DNA of 64,000 nt, taken from contig CAYTPV010000004.1 of NCBI GenBank assembly GCA_964440115.1, positions 248,001 through 312,000 of the forward strand. Direction: 5' to 3'. How positions within the stretch are numbered: the first letter of the stretch is position 1; every line of letters begins with the position of its first letter. Shown piece by piece: positions 25,539 to 34,010 of the stretch. The notes under the pieces were generated by a model, which saw only the letters and a list, made by a program, of their open reading frames with translations, was not told the DNA's origin and did no database searches. Source of the stretch: JAEWWD01 sp964440115. Lineage in GTDB: Bacteria > Bacillota > Clostridia > Christensenellales > CAG-138. A program made the translations under genes and the position numbers.

Positions 25539-26425
25539 AGAACGACACACGCGAAGCATTTGAAATTGAAGGCAGGAAACTGACCCTGACGCATCTGGAT
25601 AAGGTATATTTTCCCGAAATCAACGCGTCAAAAGCTGAATTGATCGAGTATTATCTGAGGATGGCCCCGTATATACTTCCGTATCTTAAAGACCGTCCTT
25701 TTTCCATGCTGCATTACCCGCACGGGGTGGACGGCACGACATTTTTTCAAAAGCAGCGCCCGGATGACGCACCGGAATGGCTTGCCGGGATACCCATTCC
25801 CTCTAAAGAAAAAACGGTGGATTGGTGCCTCGTCAATGATACGCCCAGTCTCCTGTATATGGTGAACCGCTCCTGCATTGAAACGCACGCCTGGTTTTCT
25901 CGTGTACCGCAATTGGATGAACCGGATGTCGCAATATTCGATCTTGATCCGTCCGGAAATACCGGTTACCGCGAGGCGGTGGAAGCGGCGCTGCTCGTTA
26001 AAGCCGCGCTGGATGTATACGGGCTTACGGCCTTTCCGAAGATTTCGGGCAAGACGGGCGTACATGTCGTGGTGCCGATTGAACCCACGCCTTATGAACG
26101 TGTTCGCAAATTTCTGACAAGCGTCTGCAAGGCTCTTGAAAAAACGCAGCCCAATAAATTTACGATTGAACGCACCATAGCAAAGCGCGGCGATAAAGTA
26201 TATCTGGACGCGGTGCAGAACGCGAGGGGAAAAACGCTGCCATCCCCTTACAGCGTGCGCGCCACACCGCGGGCCAATGTATCCGCGCCTGTTACATGGA
26301 AAGAACTGCAAAACGGCGTAACCCCGGATGAGTTTCACATTCGCAATATGGAGCAGCGCGTAAAAGAAGTCGGGGATTTATTTGCCCCCGTATACACGCT
26401 CAGACAACGCCTGCCCTTCATTTGA
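25535..26425 (+). CDS. LigD-type primase-polymerase (stand-alone)
   Basis: 296 aa from ATG 25535 (MKNDTREAFEIEGRKLTLTH), preceded by GGGGGTGAGCTT and overlapping the ligase stop; an open frame continues 34 codons upstream within the ligase gene. It is the archaeo-eukaryotic-primase-like polymerase domain of LigD that fills or extends broken ends: DKVYFPE at the start, YPHGVDGTTFFQKQ, the metal-binding DLDPS near residue 140, and FPKISGKTGVHVVVPI. Normal length for the isolated domain. No 3'-phosphoesterase domain is present here. Confidence 0.93.
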   Translation: MKNDTREAFEIEGRKLTLTHLDKVYFPEINASKAELIEYYLRMAPYILPYLKDRPFSMLHYPHGVDGTTFFQKQRPDDAPEWLAGIPIPSKEKTVDWCLVNDTPSLLYMVNRSCIETHAWFSRVPQLDEPDVAIFDLDPSGNTGYREAVEAALLVKAALDVYGLTAFPKISGKTGVHVVVPIEPTPYERVRKFLTSVCKALEKTQPNKFTIERTIAKRGDKVYLDAVQNARGKTLPSPYSVRATPRANVSAPVTWKELQNGVTPDEFHIRNMEQRVKEVGDLFAPVYTLRQRLPFI

Positions 26426-26432
26426 CGGCTGG

Positions 26433-27278
26433 TTATTGCGCAGCCGCTTTGCGCTTGCGGGGTTTCTTTTCCTTGGGCGGCTCGTCCGGTTCGTTTCTCG
26501 CCTTAGTGGCTTCGACGCTTTGGCGAAGCCGCTCCATCAGATCGATGACATTGCCGGTGGGCGCTTCCACGGCTTCCGGCTCAACAAACTGGCGGCCTTC
26601 TACTTTTGCTCGGATAAGCTTTAGCAATTCCTCGCGGTACGCGTCGTGGTATTTGGTTGGTTGAAACTCAGCCGTCAGGTTTTCCACCAGTTGTACTGCC
26701 ATACGCATTTCCTCAGGCCGTACAGTAACGGATTGCCCAAGCTGGGTGAGGCCCAATTCTGCCGTATCCCGTATCTCATCGGCGAAGTACATCATGGCCA
26801 CGCACAACGCGTCGCCTATGAGCCGAATAAGGCAAAGATGCTCTTTTTCGCGCATGGTAACTTTTGCAACGGCGACGCGGCCCGTTTCGTGCATGGCGTC
26901 CCGCAATATGACATAGGGTTTTTCTCCGCCCTTTTCGGGCCAGAGATAGTAGGTCTTATCAAAGTAAACCGGATCGACTTCCTCTATACGAATAAAGTCG
27001 ACAATGTCGATATACTTTGCGCTTTTGATAGGCAGCGCGTCCAGTTCTTCGTTCGAAACAAGAACGAATTTTCCCGGCTCGTATTCAAAGCCCTTTACGA
27101 TCTCCTCATAGGCCACTTCACGGTTGCATTTGCTGCAAAATCGCTTCTGGTTGATTGGCGTATTGCATTCTTTGTGCAGCTGACGAAAGCTGATGCTTTC
27201 CTTTTGGGTTGCCGAACCCATTTTGACAGGCACATTCAATAGACCGAAACTAATCGCACCCTTCCAGACTGTCTGCAT
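26433..27278 (-). CDS. ku: Ku DNA-end-binding protein
   Basis: 281-aa bacterial Ku homodimer subunit that binds broken DNA ends and recruits LigD. It starts WKGAISFGLLNVPVKM and shows the cysteine set of CNTPINQKRFCSKC, then VPKG-like KGFEYEPGKFVLV; the tail is Lys/Arg rich (KKPRKRKAAAQ) as in DNA-binding Ku tails. GGAGGA touches the first ATG (27284), so the second ATG (27278) with 7-bp spacing is taken. Convergent with the polymerase gene, only 7 bp between stops. Confidence 0.95.
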   Translation of the reverse strand: MQTVWKGAISFGLLNVPVKMGSATQKESISFRQLHKECNTPINQKRFCSKCNREVAYEEIVKGFEYEPGKFVLVSNEELDALPIKSAKYIDIVDFIRIEEVDPVYFDKTYYLWPEKGGEKPYVILRDAMHETGRVAVAKVTMREKEHLCLIRLIGDALCVAMMYFADEIRDTAELGLTQLGQSVTVRPEEMRMAVQLVENLTAEFQPTKYHDAYREELLKLIRAKVEGRQFVEPEAVEAPTGNVIDLMERLRQSVEATKARNEPDEPPKEKKPRKRKAAAQ

Positions 27279-27515
27279 GCGCATTCCTCCTTTTCCGAAG
27301 CAGGATTAGTTTAACCAGCTTGGCTAAAAATGAGCAGGCTACCATGCAAACTGAATGAAGGCTGCACTTAAGCTGAAACGGCAATGCTGATATATAAAGA
27401 ATGTACTGATTTGTTACATCTTGATGGATTTTTATCTGGAGCGGATATACAATGATGCGTAGAATGACTGCTCATTTTACGGCGTTCAGTTATGCAAAGG
27501 AGAAACGAGCAATAT

Positions 27516-28397
27516 ATGGCTAAGATACGCATTATTGCGGACAGCACCTGCGACATTGAGCCGCGTTTTTTACGTGAGCAGCATTTGGACATGCTTCCTC
27601 TGGTGATCACGATAGAGGATAAGAGTTTTCTGGACAGGGTGGAAATTCAGGTTGAACAGGTGTATGAGTGCATGCGACAGGGTATCGTGCCCAAGACTTC
27701 GCAGATTCCATATAAGCGCACACTGGAGCTTTTGACGTCCGCGCTGGAAAACGGGGAGGATGTGATCTACATTTCCTTCTCGAGCGAACTGTCCGGCTGC
27801 TATTCCGTGGGCAGCATGATAGCGGAAGAATTGCGCAAGAGTTATCCGCAAAGAAGCATAGCCGTCGTTGACTCCAAGGGCGGCGCGGGCGCGACAGGAC
27901 TCATCGTACTGCAGGCCCTGAAAATGGCTGCGGCAGGCATCGGATTTGATACTGTGCTTTCCGAAGCGGAATTCATGGCGGAGCATGTGGAGCACGTATT
28001 CTCCATTGCGGATCTCGAGTGGCTCGCCAAGGGCGGACGGATATCCAAGATAGTGGGGTATGTCGGCAGCAGACTTGGATTTCATCCCATATTGGAAGTG
28101 AATAAGGGCAGCATGGTCGTACGCGGAATGGTACACGGAAAAAAGAACTCCATACAGGCGGTTGCAGACGGAATCATTCAAAAAGCGCAGAAATTTCCTG
28201 AGCAGCTGATCGCCATTTGCCATGCGGACGATTTGCTTTCGGCGCAAAAGCTGGAATCACTGATTAAAGAAGGATTGAACGGATGTGCAACCATGCTCTG
28301 TCATATCGGCGGCGTGCTGGGCGTACATTTGGGACTCAATGGCATAGGCGCGTTCTGCTTTAATCAATTATCCGAGCAGTACTGTTTGCTTTCATAA
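27516..28397 (+). CDS. DegV family fatty-acid-binding protein
   Basis: 293 aa from ATG 27516 (MAKIRIIADSTCDIEP). DegV proteins bind fatty acids, in some species as FakB subunits that present them to a FakA kinase. Seen here are the ADSTCD start, PKTSQIP (Thr-Ser fatty-acid contact), YISFSSELSGCYSV, VVDSKGGAGATG and WLAKGGRISK, all typical. Length is normal. No fakA is nearby. AAGGAG lies 13 bp before the start. Confidence 0.92.
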   Translation: MAKIRIIADSTCDIEPRFLREQHLDMLPLVITIEDKSFLDRVEIQVEQVYECMRQGIVPKTSQIPYKRTLELLTSALENGEDVIYISFSSELSGCYSVGSMIAEELRKSYPQRSIAVVDSKGGAGATGLIVLQALKMAAAGIGFDTVLSEAEFMAEHVEHVFSIADLEWLAKGGRISKIVGYVGSRLGFHPILEVNKGSMVVRGMVHGKKNSIQAVADGIIQKAQKFPEQLIAICHADDLLSAQKLESLIKEGLNGCATMLCHIGGVLGVHLGLNGIGAFCFNQLSEQYCLLS

Positions 28398-28410
28398 TCT
28401 ACCGATTATA

Positions 28411-28452
28411 TGAATATACCCATGTTTCTGTTAAGAAGCATGGGTATATTCA
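28411..28452. terminator. bidirectional hairpin between degV and tag
   Basis: TGAATATACCCATG and CATGGGTATATTCA form a perfect 14-bp stem between convergent genes. There is no T-run, so it may act as a pause or mRNA end barrier for both sides. Confidence 0.65.
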
Positions 28453-28454
28453 TA

Positions 28455-28480
28455 GGGTTGGGGGATTAGGGGTTGGGGGG
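28455..28480 (+). other. G-rich tract able to form a G-quadruplex
   Basis: Four G-runs (GGG, GGGGG, GGGG, GGGGGG) separated by TT, ATTA and TT lie directly next to the tag stop codon. The loop lengths fit a stable intramolecular quadruplex on the plus strand. Seen directly; function unknown. Confidence 0.6.
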
Positions 28481-29053
28481 TTAGGTATCGCCGTTGCGAA
28501 AAGCGCACTGCAGAATATGATCGTTCACCATGCCGATCGACTGCATGAATGCGTAAACCGTTGTAGAACCGACAAATTTGAAGCCCATGCGTTTGAGTTC
28601 TCTGCTGATCTCATCGGATAGAGGGGTGGTTGCGGGGACCTCGGTAATATCCGTCCACCGGTTTAAAACAGGTTTGCCATCCACATACTTCCAGAGGAAT
28701 TCGTTCAGTGACCCGTGCTTTTCGCACAGTGTATAGTACATTTTCGCATTGTGGATACAGGCCAGTATTTTTGCCTTGTTTTTAATAATACCGTCGTTCT
28801 GTAGCAGCGCCTCTACCTTCTCGTCGCCATATTCACGCACGAGAGCAGGATCAAAATCGTCGAATCCGGCAGCAAGCGACTCCATTTTCCGAAGTATGGT
28901 CAGCCAGCTCAGCCCTGCCTGCATAGCCTCCAGCATAAGCATTTTAAACAGCGTTCGCTCGTCGTGCACGGGCTTGCCCCAAACGTTGTCGTGATACTCT
29001 TGGAGCAATAAATTGTGTTCTGCCCAGTCGCACCGGATGATCTTATCCTGCAC
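28481..29053 (-). CDS. tag: DNA-3-methyladenine glycosylase I
   Basis: 190 aa from GTG 29053 (VQDKIIRCDW) placed after AAAGGAAACAAA; the frame also opens at a GTG 8 codons earlier without a ribosome site. Base-excision repair enzyme that removes 3-methyladenine. Zinc ligands are visible as Cys in IIRCDW, His in LQEYHDNVWG, and the C-terminal HILQC pair. The family core QAGLSWLTILRKMES with the base-pocket residues and FKFVGSTTVYAFMQSIGMVNDH are present. Standard length. Confidence 0.95.
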   Translation of the reverse strand: MQDKIIRCDWAEHNLLLQEYHDNVWGKPVHDERTLFKMLMLEAMQAGLSWLTILRKMESLAAGFDDFDPALVREYGDEKVEALLQNDGIIKNKAKILACIHNAKMYYTLCEKHGSLNEFLWKYVDGKPVLNRWTDITEVPATTPLSDEISRELKRMGFKFVGSTTVYAFMQSIGMVNDHILQCAFRNGDT

Positions 29054-29304
29054 TTTGTTTCCTTTCCGCATCGGCACGATCGATTTGCTTCTATTTAATT
29101 CTTAACCCGGTTCCAGCAATAACAAACCGCCAATTCTTGTTTTTCGGGATATGCACCGTCCGCATCAAGATCAAAACGGCGTCTGCAGTGCAACACGCTT
29201 GTGCTTTGATCTATATCGTATTATAATGTACACACTGTTGGATTAAGGCACTGGCCGAATTTTAAGCGGCGATTTTTATAATATTTGCATATAAGGTGGG
29301 CGCA

Positions 29305-29865
29305 ATGAAACAAAGCAAATCTGACCGGCGCGTAAAATATACCAAGGCCATGCTGGTAAACGCACTGGTAGAGCTGATGAAAACCCAGCATATTTCAAAG
29401 ATTTCTGTCATATCGCTGTGCGAGGTCGCTGATATCAACAGAAGTACGTTCTATGCGCATTATGTGGATCAGTACGACCTCCTTCGGCAGGTGGAAAAGG
29501 AAGTCATCGATAATCTCAAGCAGTATCTTGAAAAGCAGGACATAGACTCAAATTATCCCGTCTCGATACATGTGCTCAAAAGCATATTGGACTATATCAA
29601 GGAAAATGCCGAACTGTCCAGGGCGCTGTTGAGTGAAAACTGCGATTGGTCATTCCAGAAGGATATTATGGAGCTGACGCAGGTTGTGAACATACCGCAG
29701 AAGAAGTATGATTCGCGAACAGAGGAATACCTGAAAGTATTTGCCACGACAGGCTGCATCAGCATCGTGCAAAAGTGGCTGCAGGACGGCATGATAGAAT
29801 CAACGGGTGATATGGCCGAAATCGCGCTAAAAACGCTGTATCATGGAATTCTGAGTTTTCAGTGA
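29305..29865 (+). CDS. TetR-family transcriptional regulator
   Basis: 186 aa from ATG 29305 (AAGGTGGGCGCA before it). The HTH ISKISVISLCEVADINRSTFYAHYVD lies near residues 28-53, followed by a helical domain with a C-terminal layout like the TetR_C_33/DhaS-type regulators. It precedes a flavoprotein gene by 122 bp on the same strand, which is its most likely target. The gap 29866-29987 has no clear hairpin or operator. Confidence 0.88.
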   Translation: MKQSKSDRRVKYTKAMLVNALVELMKTQHISKISVISLCEVADINRSTFYAHYVDQYDLLRQVEKEVIDNLKQYLEKQDIDSNYPVSIHVLKSILDYIKENAELSRALLSENCDWSFQKDIMELTQVVNIPQKKYDSRTEEYLKVFATTGCISIVQKWLQDGMIESTGDMAEIALKTLYHGILSFQ

Positions 29866-29987
29866 AGCCAGCATGCCCTGCTGAATCATGATATCGCCGT
29901 TGACCAAACTATGACGCATACTCTACAATACTGATGTATCTATATTGCAATTCCTAAACATGCAATTTCAGGAAAGAAGGATTATAC

Positions 29988-30611
29988 ATGAAAGTACTTC
30001 TGGTCAATGGAAGTCCCCATGAAAAGGGCAGCACTTATACCGCGCTTTCGGAAATAGCGCAAACATTGCAGGCTGAAGGCATTGAAGCTGAGATATTCCA
30101 TATTGGAACCAAGCCGATCTCGGGCTGTCTTGCTTGCGGCGGCTGTAAAAAGACCGGTCGGTGCGTGATTTCAGACAGCGTAAACGAGTTTGCGGAGCTT
30201 GCGAAGGATGCGGATGGGTTCATATTTGGTTCTCCCGTACACTACGCCGCAATGGGAGGCGCAATGACTTCCTTTATGGACCGGCTGTTTTTCTCAATCG
30301 GCCGCCCTCTGTTCTATTTAAAGCCGGGCGCCTGCGTTGTTGCGGCAAGAAGAGGCGGTACAACAGCAGCGCTTGATCAGTTCAATAAATACCTGACAAT
30401 CTGCGAAATGCCCGTGGTATCCTCGCAGTATTGGAATATGGTGCATGGCACGAAACCCGAAGAAGTCAAGCAAGACCTCGAAGGCATGCAGGTTATGCGT
30501 ACTCTTGCGCGCAATATGGCATGGTTCCTGCGCTGCAAGGAGGCTGGAATAAAGGCGGGCGTGCCCTTCCCGGTAAGGGAAGACAAGGTAGCCACCAGCT
30601 ATATCCGATAA
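29988..30611 (+). CDS. flavodoxin-like NAD(P)H-dependent FMN/iron-sulfur flavoprotein
   Basis: 207-aa cytoplasmic reductase. VNGSPHEKGSTYTAL is the FMN phosphate loop at residues 6-20, followed by the compact cysteine motif CLACGGCKKTGRC (about 49-61) of iron-sulfur flavoproteins, and GSPVHYAAMGGAMTSFMDR for the flavin ring. Such enzymes reduce quinones, metals or other acceptors. AGAAAGGAGG-like AAGAAGGATTATAC precedes the ATG. A strong terminator follows. Confidence 0.9.
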   Translation: MKVLLVNGSPHEKGSTYTALSEIAQTLQAEGIEAEIFHIGTKPISGCLACGGCKKTGRCVISDSVNEFAELAKDADGFIFGSPVHYAAMGGAMTSFMDRLFFSIGRPLFYLKPGACVVAARRGGTTAALDQFNKYLTICEMPVVSSQYWNMVHGTKPEEVKQDLEGMQVMRTLARNMAWFLRCKEAGIKAGVPFPVREDKVATSYIR

Positions 30612-30620
30612 ACGATAATA

Positions 30621-30656
30621 AAAAACTTCGGAACGCTCGCGTTCCGAAGTTTTTTT
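30621..30656 (+). terminator. intrinsic terminator
   Basis: AAAACTTCGGAACG-CTCG-CGTTCCGAAGTTTT stem with T-run, directly after the flavoprotein gene. Confidence 0.9.
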
Positions 30657-30733
30657 ATGTGCAATATTTGATATAACCGTCATTTTGAAAGAAGCGTTTA
30701 CAATACAATTTTCTTATGACGCGCACATTTCGG

Positions 30734-30772
30734 TTGACGGTTGCGTATATATTCAACTATAATACAGTTGAA
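30734..30772 (+). promoter_or_regulatory. metal-efflux promoter with ArsR-type operator
   Basis: -35 TTGACG (30734-30739), 18-bp spacer, -10 TATAAT (30758-30763). TTCAACT and AGTTGAA (30752-30772) form an inverted repeat across the -10, the layout of SmtB/CadC operators. It lies 48 bp upstream of the HMA gene. The CadC-like regulator at 33099 is the expected repressor. Confidence 0.75.
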
Positions 30773-30820
30773 CGTATAAACAACCGTTCAGAATATCGCG
30801 AATGCAATGGGGGTAACAAT

Positions 30821-31042
30821 ATGAAGAAAACGTATCTGCTCCAAGGGCTGGATTGTGCGCACTGTGCCGCCAAAATTGAGACCGAAGTTCGTAAAATTGA
30901 GGGCGTATCTTCCGCAACCGTCAATTTCATGTCGACGAAAATGGTGATTGATGCTGACGAATCGCTTGCGGACACAATAGAAAAAGCCGCCATCAAGATT
31001 GTCAAGAAATTTGAGCCTGATGTTGCCGTAAAACTGGCATAA
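30821..31042 (+). CDS. heavy-metal-associated (HMA) domain protein
   Basis: 73-aa single HMA domain, a metallochaperone-like protein. The metal site is GLDCAHCAAKIE (CxxC), with the ferredoxin-like fold pattern GVSSATVNF and EKAAIKIVKKFEP. The start ATG 30821 follows GGGGGTAACAAT; the open frame upstream runs through the promoter. The ATPase 64 bp downstream lacks its own N-terminal HMA domain, so this protein appears to be that domain as a separate chain. Confidence 0.9.
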   Translation: MKKTYLLQGLDCAHCAAKIETEVRKIEGVSSATVNFMSTKMVIDADESLADTIEKAAIKIVKKFEPDVAVKLA

Positions 31043-31105
31043 GCAGGCAGCGGGTTTTTCACACGCTGTTTATGTTCCTCAATTATCAGCAGGAAGGTTA
31101 ATCTT

Positions 31106-32959
31106 GTGAAAAAGACAATGATTCGTATTGCCGTCAGCGGCGTACTGTTTGCGGCCGGGTTAATGCTCCAGGAATGGCCGCGGCTGGCGGTGCTGGCGGT
31201 TTCCTATATTCTGATCGGATACGATATCCTTTGGAGGGCAATCCGCAACATACTGCGCGGACAGGTATTCGATGAAAACTTTTTAATGTGTATCGCGACC
31301 ATCGGCGCATTTGCCATAGGCGAGTACCCCGAAGGCGTGGCGGTTATGCTGTTCTACCAGATTGGCGAAGCGTTCCAGAGCTATGCCGTTAACAAATCCA
31401 GGAAGTCGATATCCAGCTTAATGGATATTCGGCCTGATTTTGCGAACCTCAAACGAGGCGATGAGTTTGAACGGGTCAGCCCTGAGGAAGTGAAAATTGA
31501 CGATATTATACTCGTACGCCCCGGGGAAAAGGTACCGCTGGACGGTGTTGTAATAGAAGGGCGTTCTGCGCTGGATACTTCAGCCCTTACGGGCGAATCA
31601 GTGCCGCGTGAAGTTGAACAGGGCGACAATGTACTGAGCGGCTGCATCAATATCAGCGGCGTACTGACCATGCGGGTTGAAAAGGAATTTGGAGAATCGA
31701 CAGTCAGCAAAATACTGGATCTGGTTGAAAATGCATCCAGCAAGAAATCCAATTCCGAGAACTTCATTACGCGGTTTGCCGCTGTATACACGCCGATTGT
31801 TGTAATAGCTGCCGCACTGCTCGCCGCTGTTCCCCCGCTTATTATTCCCGGCGCGGTGTTTTCCGATTGGCTGTATAGGGCGCTTACATTCCTTGTGGTA
31901 TCCTGCCCGTGTGCGCTGGTGATTTCCATACCGCTTAGCTTTTTCGGCGGCATTGGCGGATCATCCCGCGCCGGCGTGCTTGTAAAAGGCAGCAACTATC
32001 TGGAGGCGCTCGCAAGAACAGAAACCGTTGTGTTTGATAAAACGGGTACGCTGACAAAAGGCGTATTCGAGGTGGAAAGCGTCAACCCGGTTGCGATTGA
32101 CCCCGAAGAATTGCTGCAGCTTGCTGCCTATGCAGAAAGCCATTCCTCGCACCCCATTTCGCTCTCGCTCAAGCGGGCATATGGCAAAGATATCGATGCC
32201 TCGCGCGTCAAAGATGTGGAAGAACTGCCCGGGCATGGTATCCGCGCGTCAGTGGATGGCCGTACGGTGCTTGCGGGCAATCTGAAGCTGATGCAAAAGG
32301 AGAACATTGCGTATCCCATCCAGGATGCCGGGGCCGGTACGGTTGTGCATGTCGCTGTGGATGGCGCATATGTGGGATATATCGTCATTGCGGATCGCGT
32401 GAAGGAAGATTCTGCACAGGCCATAGGGCTGCTCAAGGCATCCAGCATTCGAAACATCGTTATGCTGACCGGCGATAACAAACGCGCCGCACAAAAGGTT
32501 GCGAAGGAGCTTGGGATCGACACCTTCTTTGCAGAGCTATTGCCGGGGGATAAGGTGGACCGGGTAGAGGCCTTGTTGAACGAAAAATCACCAAGGGGCG
32601 CTCTGGTATTTGTAGGGGACGGCATCAACGATGCGCCTGTACTGGCGAGAGCGGATATTGGCATCGCCATGGGCGGGCTAGGATCGGATGCTGCCATAGA
32701 AGCTGCCGACGTTGTGATTATGACAGACGAGCCTTCTAAAATTGCGGCCGCGATCCGGATTTCGAAAAAGACACTGCGAATAGCCAACCAGAATACGATA
32801 TTCGCAATTTCTGTCAAGGTGGGCGTGCTGCTGCTAAGTGCTGTGGGATTTGCGTCTATGTGGGGTGCGGTGTTTGCGGATGTTGGTGTATCGGTAATCG
32901 CCATACTCAACGCCATGCGCGCGCTCAAACTGCAGAAATCCGATAAAATGAAAAAATAA
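31106..32959 (+). CDS. cadA: heavy-metal P1B-type ATPase (CadA/ZntA-like)
   Basis: 617-aa membrane pump exporting Cd/Zn/Pb-type ions. Starts with GTG behind AGGAAGG. It shows the TGES-type LTGESVPREVE, the transmembrane metal site SCPCALV, the phosphorylation loop DKTGTLTKG, the nucleotide-domain HP in SSHPIS, TGDNKRAAQKVA and GDGINDAPVLARADIGIAMG. The usual N-terminal HMA domain is missing and is encoded by the preceding gene. The CPC motif and company of a CadC-like regulator favour divalent soft metals over copper. Confidence 0.93.
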   Translation: MKKTMIRIAVSGVLFAAGLMLQEWPRLAVLAVSYILIGYDILWRAIRNILRGQVFDENFLMCIATIGAFAIGEYPEGVAVMLFYQIGEAFQSYAVNKSRKSISSLMDIRPDFANLKRGDEFERVSPEEVKIDDIILVRPGEKVPLDGVVIEGRSALDTSALTGESVPREVEQGDNVLSGCINISGVLTMRVEKEFGESTVSKILDLVENASSKKSNSENFITRFAAVYTPIVVIAAALLAAVPPLIIPGAVFSDWLYRALTFLVVSCPCALVISIPLSFFGGIGGSSRAGVLVKGSNYLEALARTETVVFDKTGTLTKGVFEVESVNPVAIDPEELLQLAAYAESHSSHPISLSLKRAYGKDIDASRVKDVEELPGHGIRASVDGRTVLAGNLKLMQKENIAYPIQDAGAGTVVHVAVDGAYVGYIVIADRVKEDSAQAIGLLKASSIRNIVMLTGDNKRAAQKVAKELGIDTFFAELLPGDKVDRVEALLNEKSPRGALVFVGDGINDAPVLARADIGIAMGGLGSDAAIEAADVVIMTDEPSKIAAAIRISKKTLRIANQNTIFAISVKVGVLLLSAVGFASMWGAVFADVGVSVIAILNAMRALKLQKSDKMKK

Positions 32960-32969
32960 CTGAAGGAAG

Positions 32970-32993
32970 ACGCCCGCGATTGCGGGCGTTTTT
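32970..32993 (+). terminator. intrinsic terminator after cadA
   Basis: ACGCCCGC-GATT-GCGGGCGT stem followed by TTTTC. It separates cadA from the regulator gene, which has its own promoter. Confidence 0.85.
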
Positions 32994-33020
32994 CTTCTGT
33001 TAAGCCAATGCTCAATCTAT

Positions 33021-33051
33021 ATTGACATTTCAATCATACCGCCGTTACAAT
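33021..33051 (+). promoter_or_regulatory. promoter and possible operator of the ArsR gene
   Basis: -35 TTGACA (33022-33027), 17-18-bp spacer, -10 TTACAA or TACAAT (33045-33051). ATTGACATTTCAAT (33021-33034, arms ATTGA/TCAAT) covers the -35 and shares the TTGA/TCAA half-site with the cadA operator, so the repressor may control itself. Confidence 0.55.
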
Positions 33052-33098
33052 CAAAAAAAGGCAGTGCTTCTAAGGCACGATGAATAGGAGGGAAGTAT

Positions 33099-33455
33099 AT
33101 GCCGAAAGAAACATTTTCCTGTGACTGCAACGTCATTCACATGGATGTCGTACGGACCGTTTCTGAACGAATGCCCGAGGAGGACGTGTTTATTCAGGTA
33201 TCCGAGTTCTTTCGGGTGCTAGGGGATCAAACGCGCGCCAAACTGATATGGGCGCTGCACGAGGATGAGCTTTGCGTATGCGATCTCGCCAATGTGCTGA
33301 ACATGACCAAGTCAGCGGTGTCCCATCAGCTTGGAATACTGCGGCGGGCGCATCTTGTCAAATACAGGCGTGAAGGGAAAAATGTGTTTTACACCCTTGC
33401 AGATGATCATGTGAGGCAAATGTTCGAAGGCGGTCTGGAACATATCCACGAATAA
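33099..33455 (+). CDS. ArsR/SmtB-family metal sensor (CadC-like)
   Basis: 118-aa winged-helix repressor. The cysteine pair ELCVCDLA in the alpha3-type metal site plus the N-terminal CDC at residues 8-10 resembles the CadC sites for Cd/Pb/Zn; the C-terminal HIHE could form the second alpha5 site. The DNA-reading helix is LNMTKSAVSHQLGILRRAHLV and the wing KYRREGKNVFYTL. TAGGAGGGAAGTAT precedes the ATG. It is expected to release the HMA/cadA promoter when metal binds. Confidence 0.93.
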   Translation: MPKETFSCDCNVIHMDVVRTVSERMPEEDVFIQVSEFFRVLGDQTRAKLIWALHEDELCVCDLANVLNMTKSAVSHQLGILRRAHLVKYRREGKNVFYTLADDHVRQMFEGGLEHIHE

Positions 33456-33924
33456 TGGTTAATGGTTTTCACATTGCCGGCACGCGACAGCGGGTCGGCT
33501 GATTTTATTTTTGGGAGCGTTTTTAAGGTTGACTATAATATCTTTCTAGAATAATTCATGCGGAATTAAACAAACGGATGTTCATTAAATAGAAATTTTA
33601 TCCCAAAAAATCATGTATTTTTCGTTCTGATTACCAATGATAGAAGCGAAACTATATTCGTATTTTCAATCTTGCATATAAGAATATATTATATCTTGTT
33701 TCATATCGTTTTTATCTACAAACAATGACTGCACAACTGACGGTATGAATGGTTCAGTATTCACAAAACCTATATCCGAGAATGATGTCGATGGCATAGG
33801 GCGAACCAACGCATAACATGCCGATTGGTAACGAAAAGAGTCGGTCGGTACGCGTTTTTTCGATTTTTGCTCGAAGTGGAGAAATATATGCCGATGATAG
33901 TAAAATGGCATAATAATTCCATAA
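33456..33924. other. AT-rich intergenic stretch upstream of mraZ
   Basis: Nearly 470 bp, clearly more AT-rich than its surroundings. Possible frames on either strand lack ribosome sites and family likeness. I see no strong hairpin terminator after the ArsR gene and no RNA gene I can name. Confidence 0.5.
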
Positions 33925-33958
33925 AAATGGTGACAAGTGTAGCGAAGTGGTGTATAAT
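33925..33958 (+). promoter_or_regulatory. mraZ promoter with three MraZ-box-like repeats
   Basis: -35 GTGACA (33930-33935), 17-bp spacer, -10 TATAAT (33953-33958). AAATGG, AAGTGT and AAGTGG start at 33925, 33935 and 33945, an exact 10-bp period. Known MraZ boxes are AAAGTG[T/G]-type repeats spaced by 3 bp in mycoplasmas, so these are probable autoregulatory sites. The mraZ TTG lies 52 bp after the -10. Confidence 0.75.
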
Positions 33959-34010
33959 ATCGATACTAATAATAGCAGATAATACTCTATGCGAGAAGGA
34001 GGCGGCCGCA

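Noticed and set aside
27280..27345. CATGGTA word upstream of ku as a forespore promoter
   Set aside because: It fits CATnnTA but no acceptable GnATA-type -35 lies 17-18 bp upstream, unlike the two spoVA promoters.
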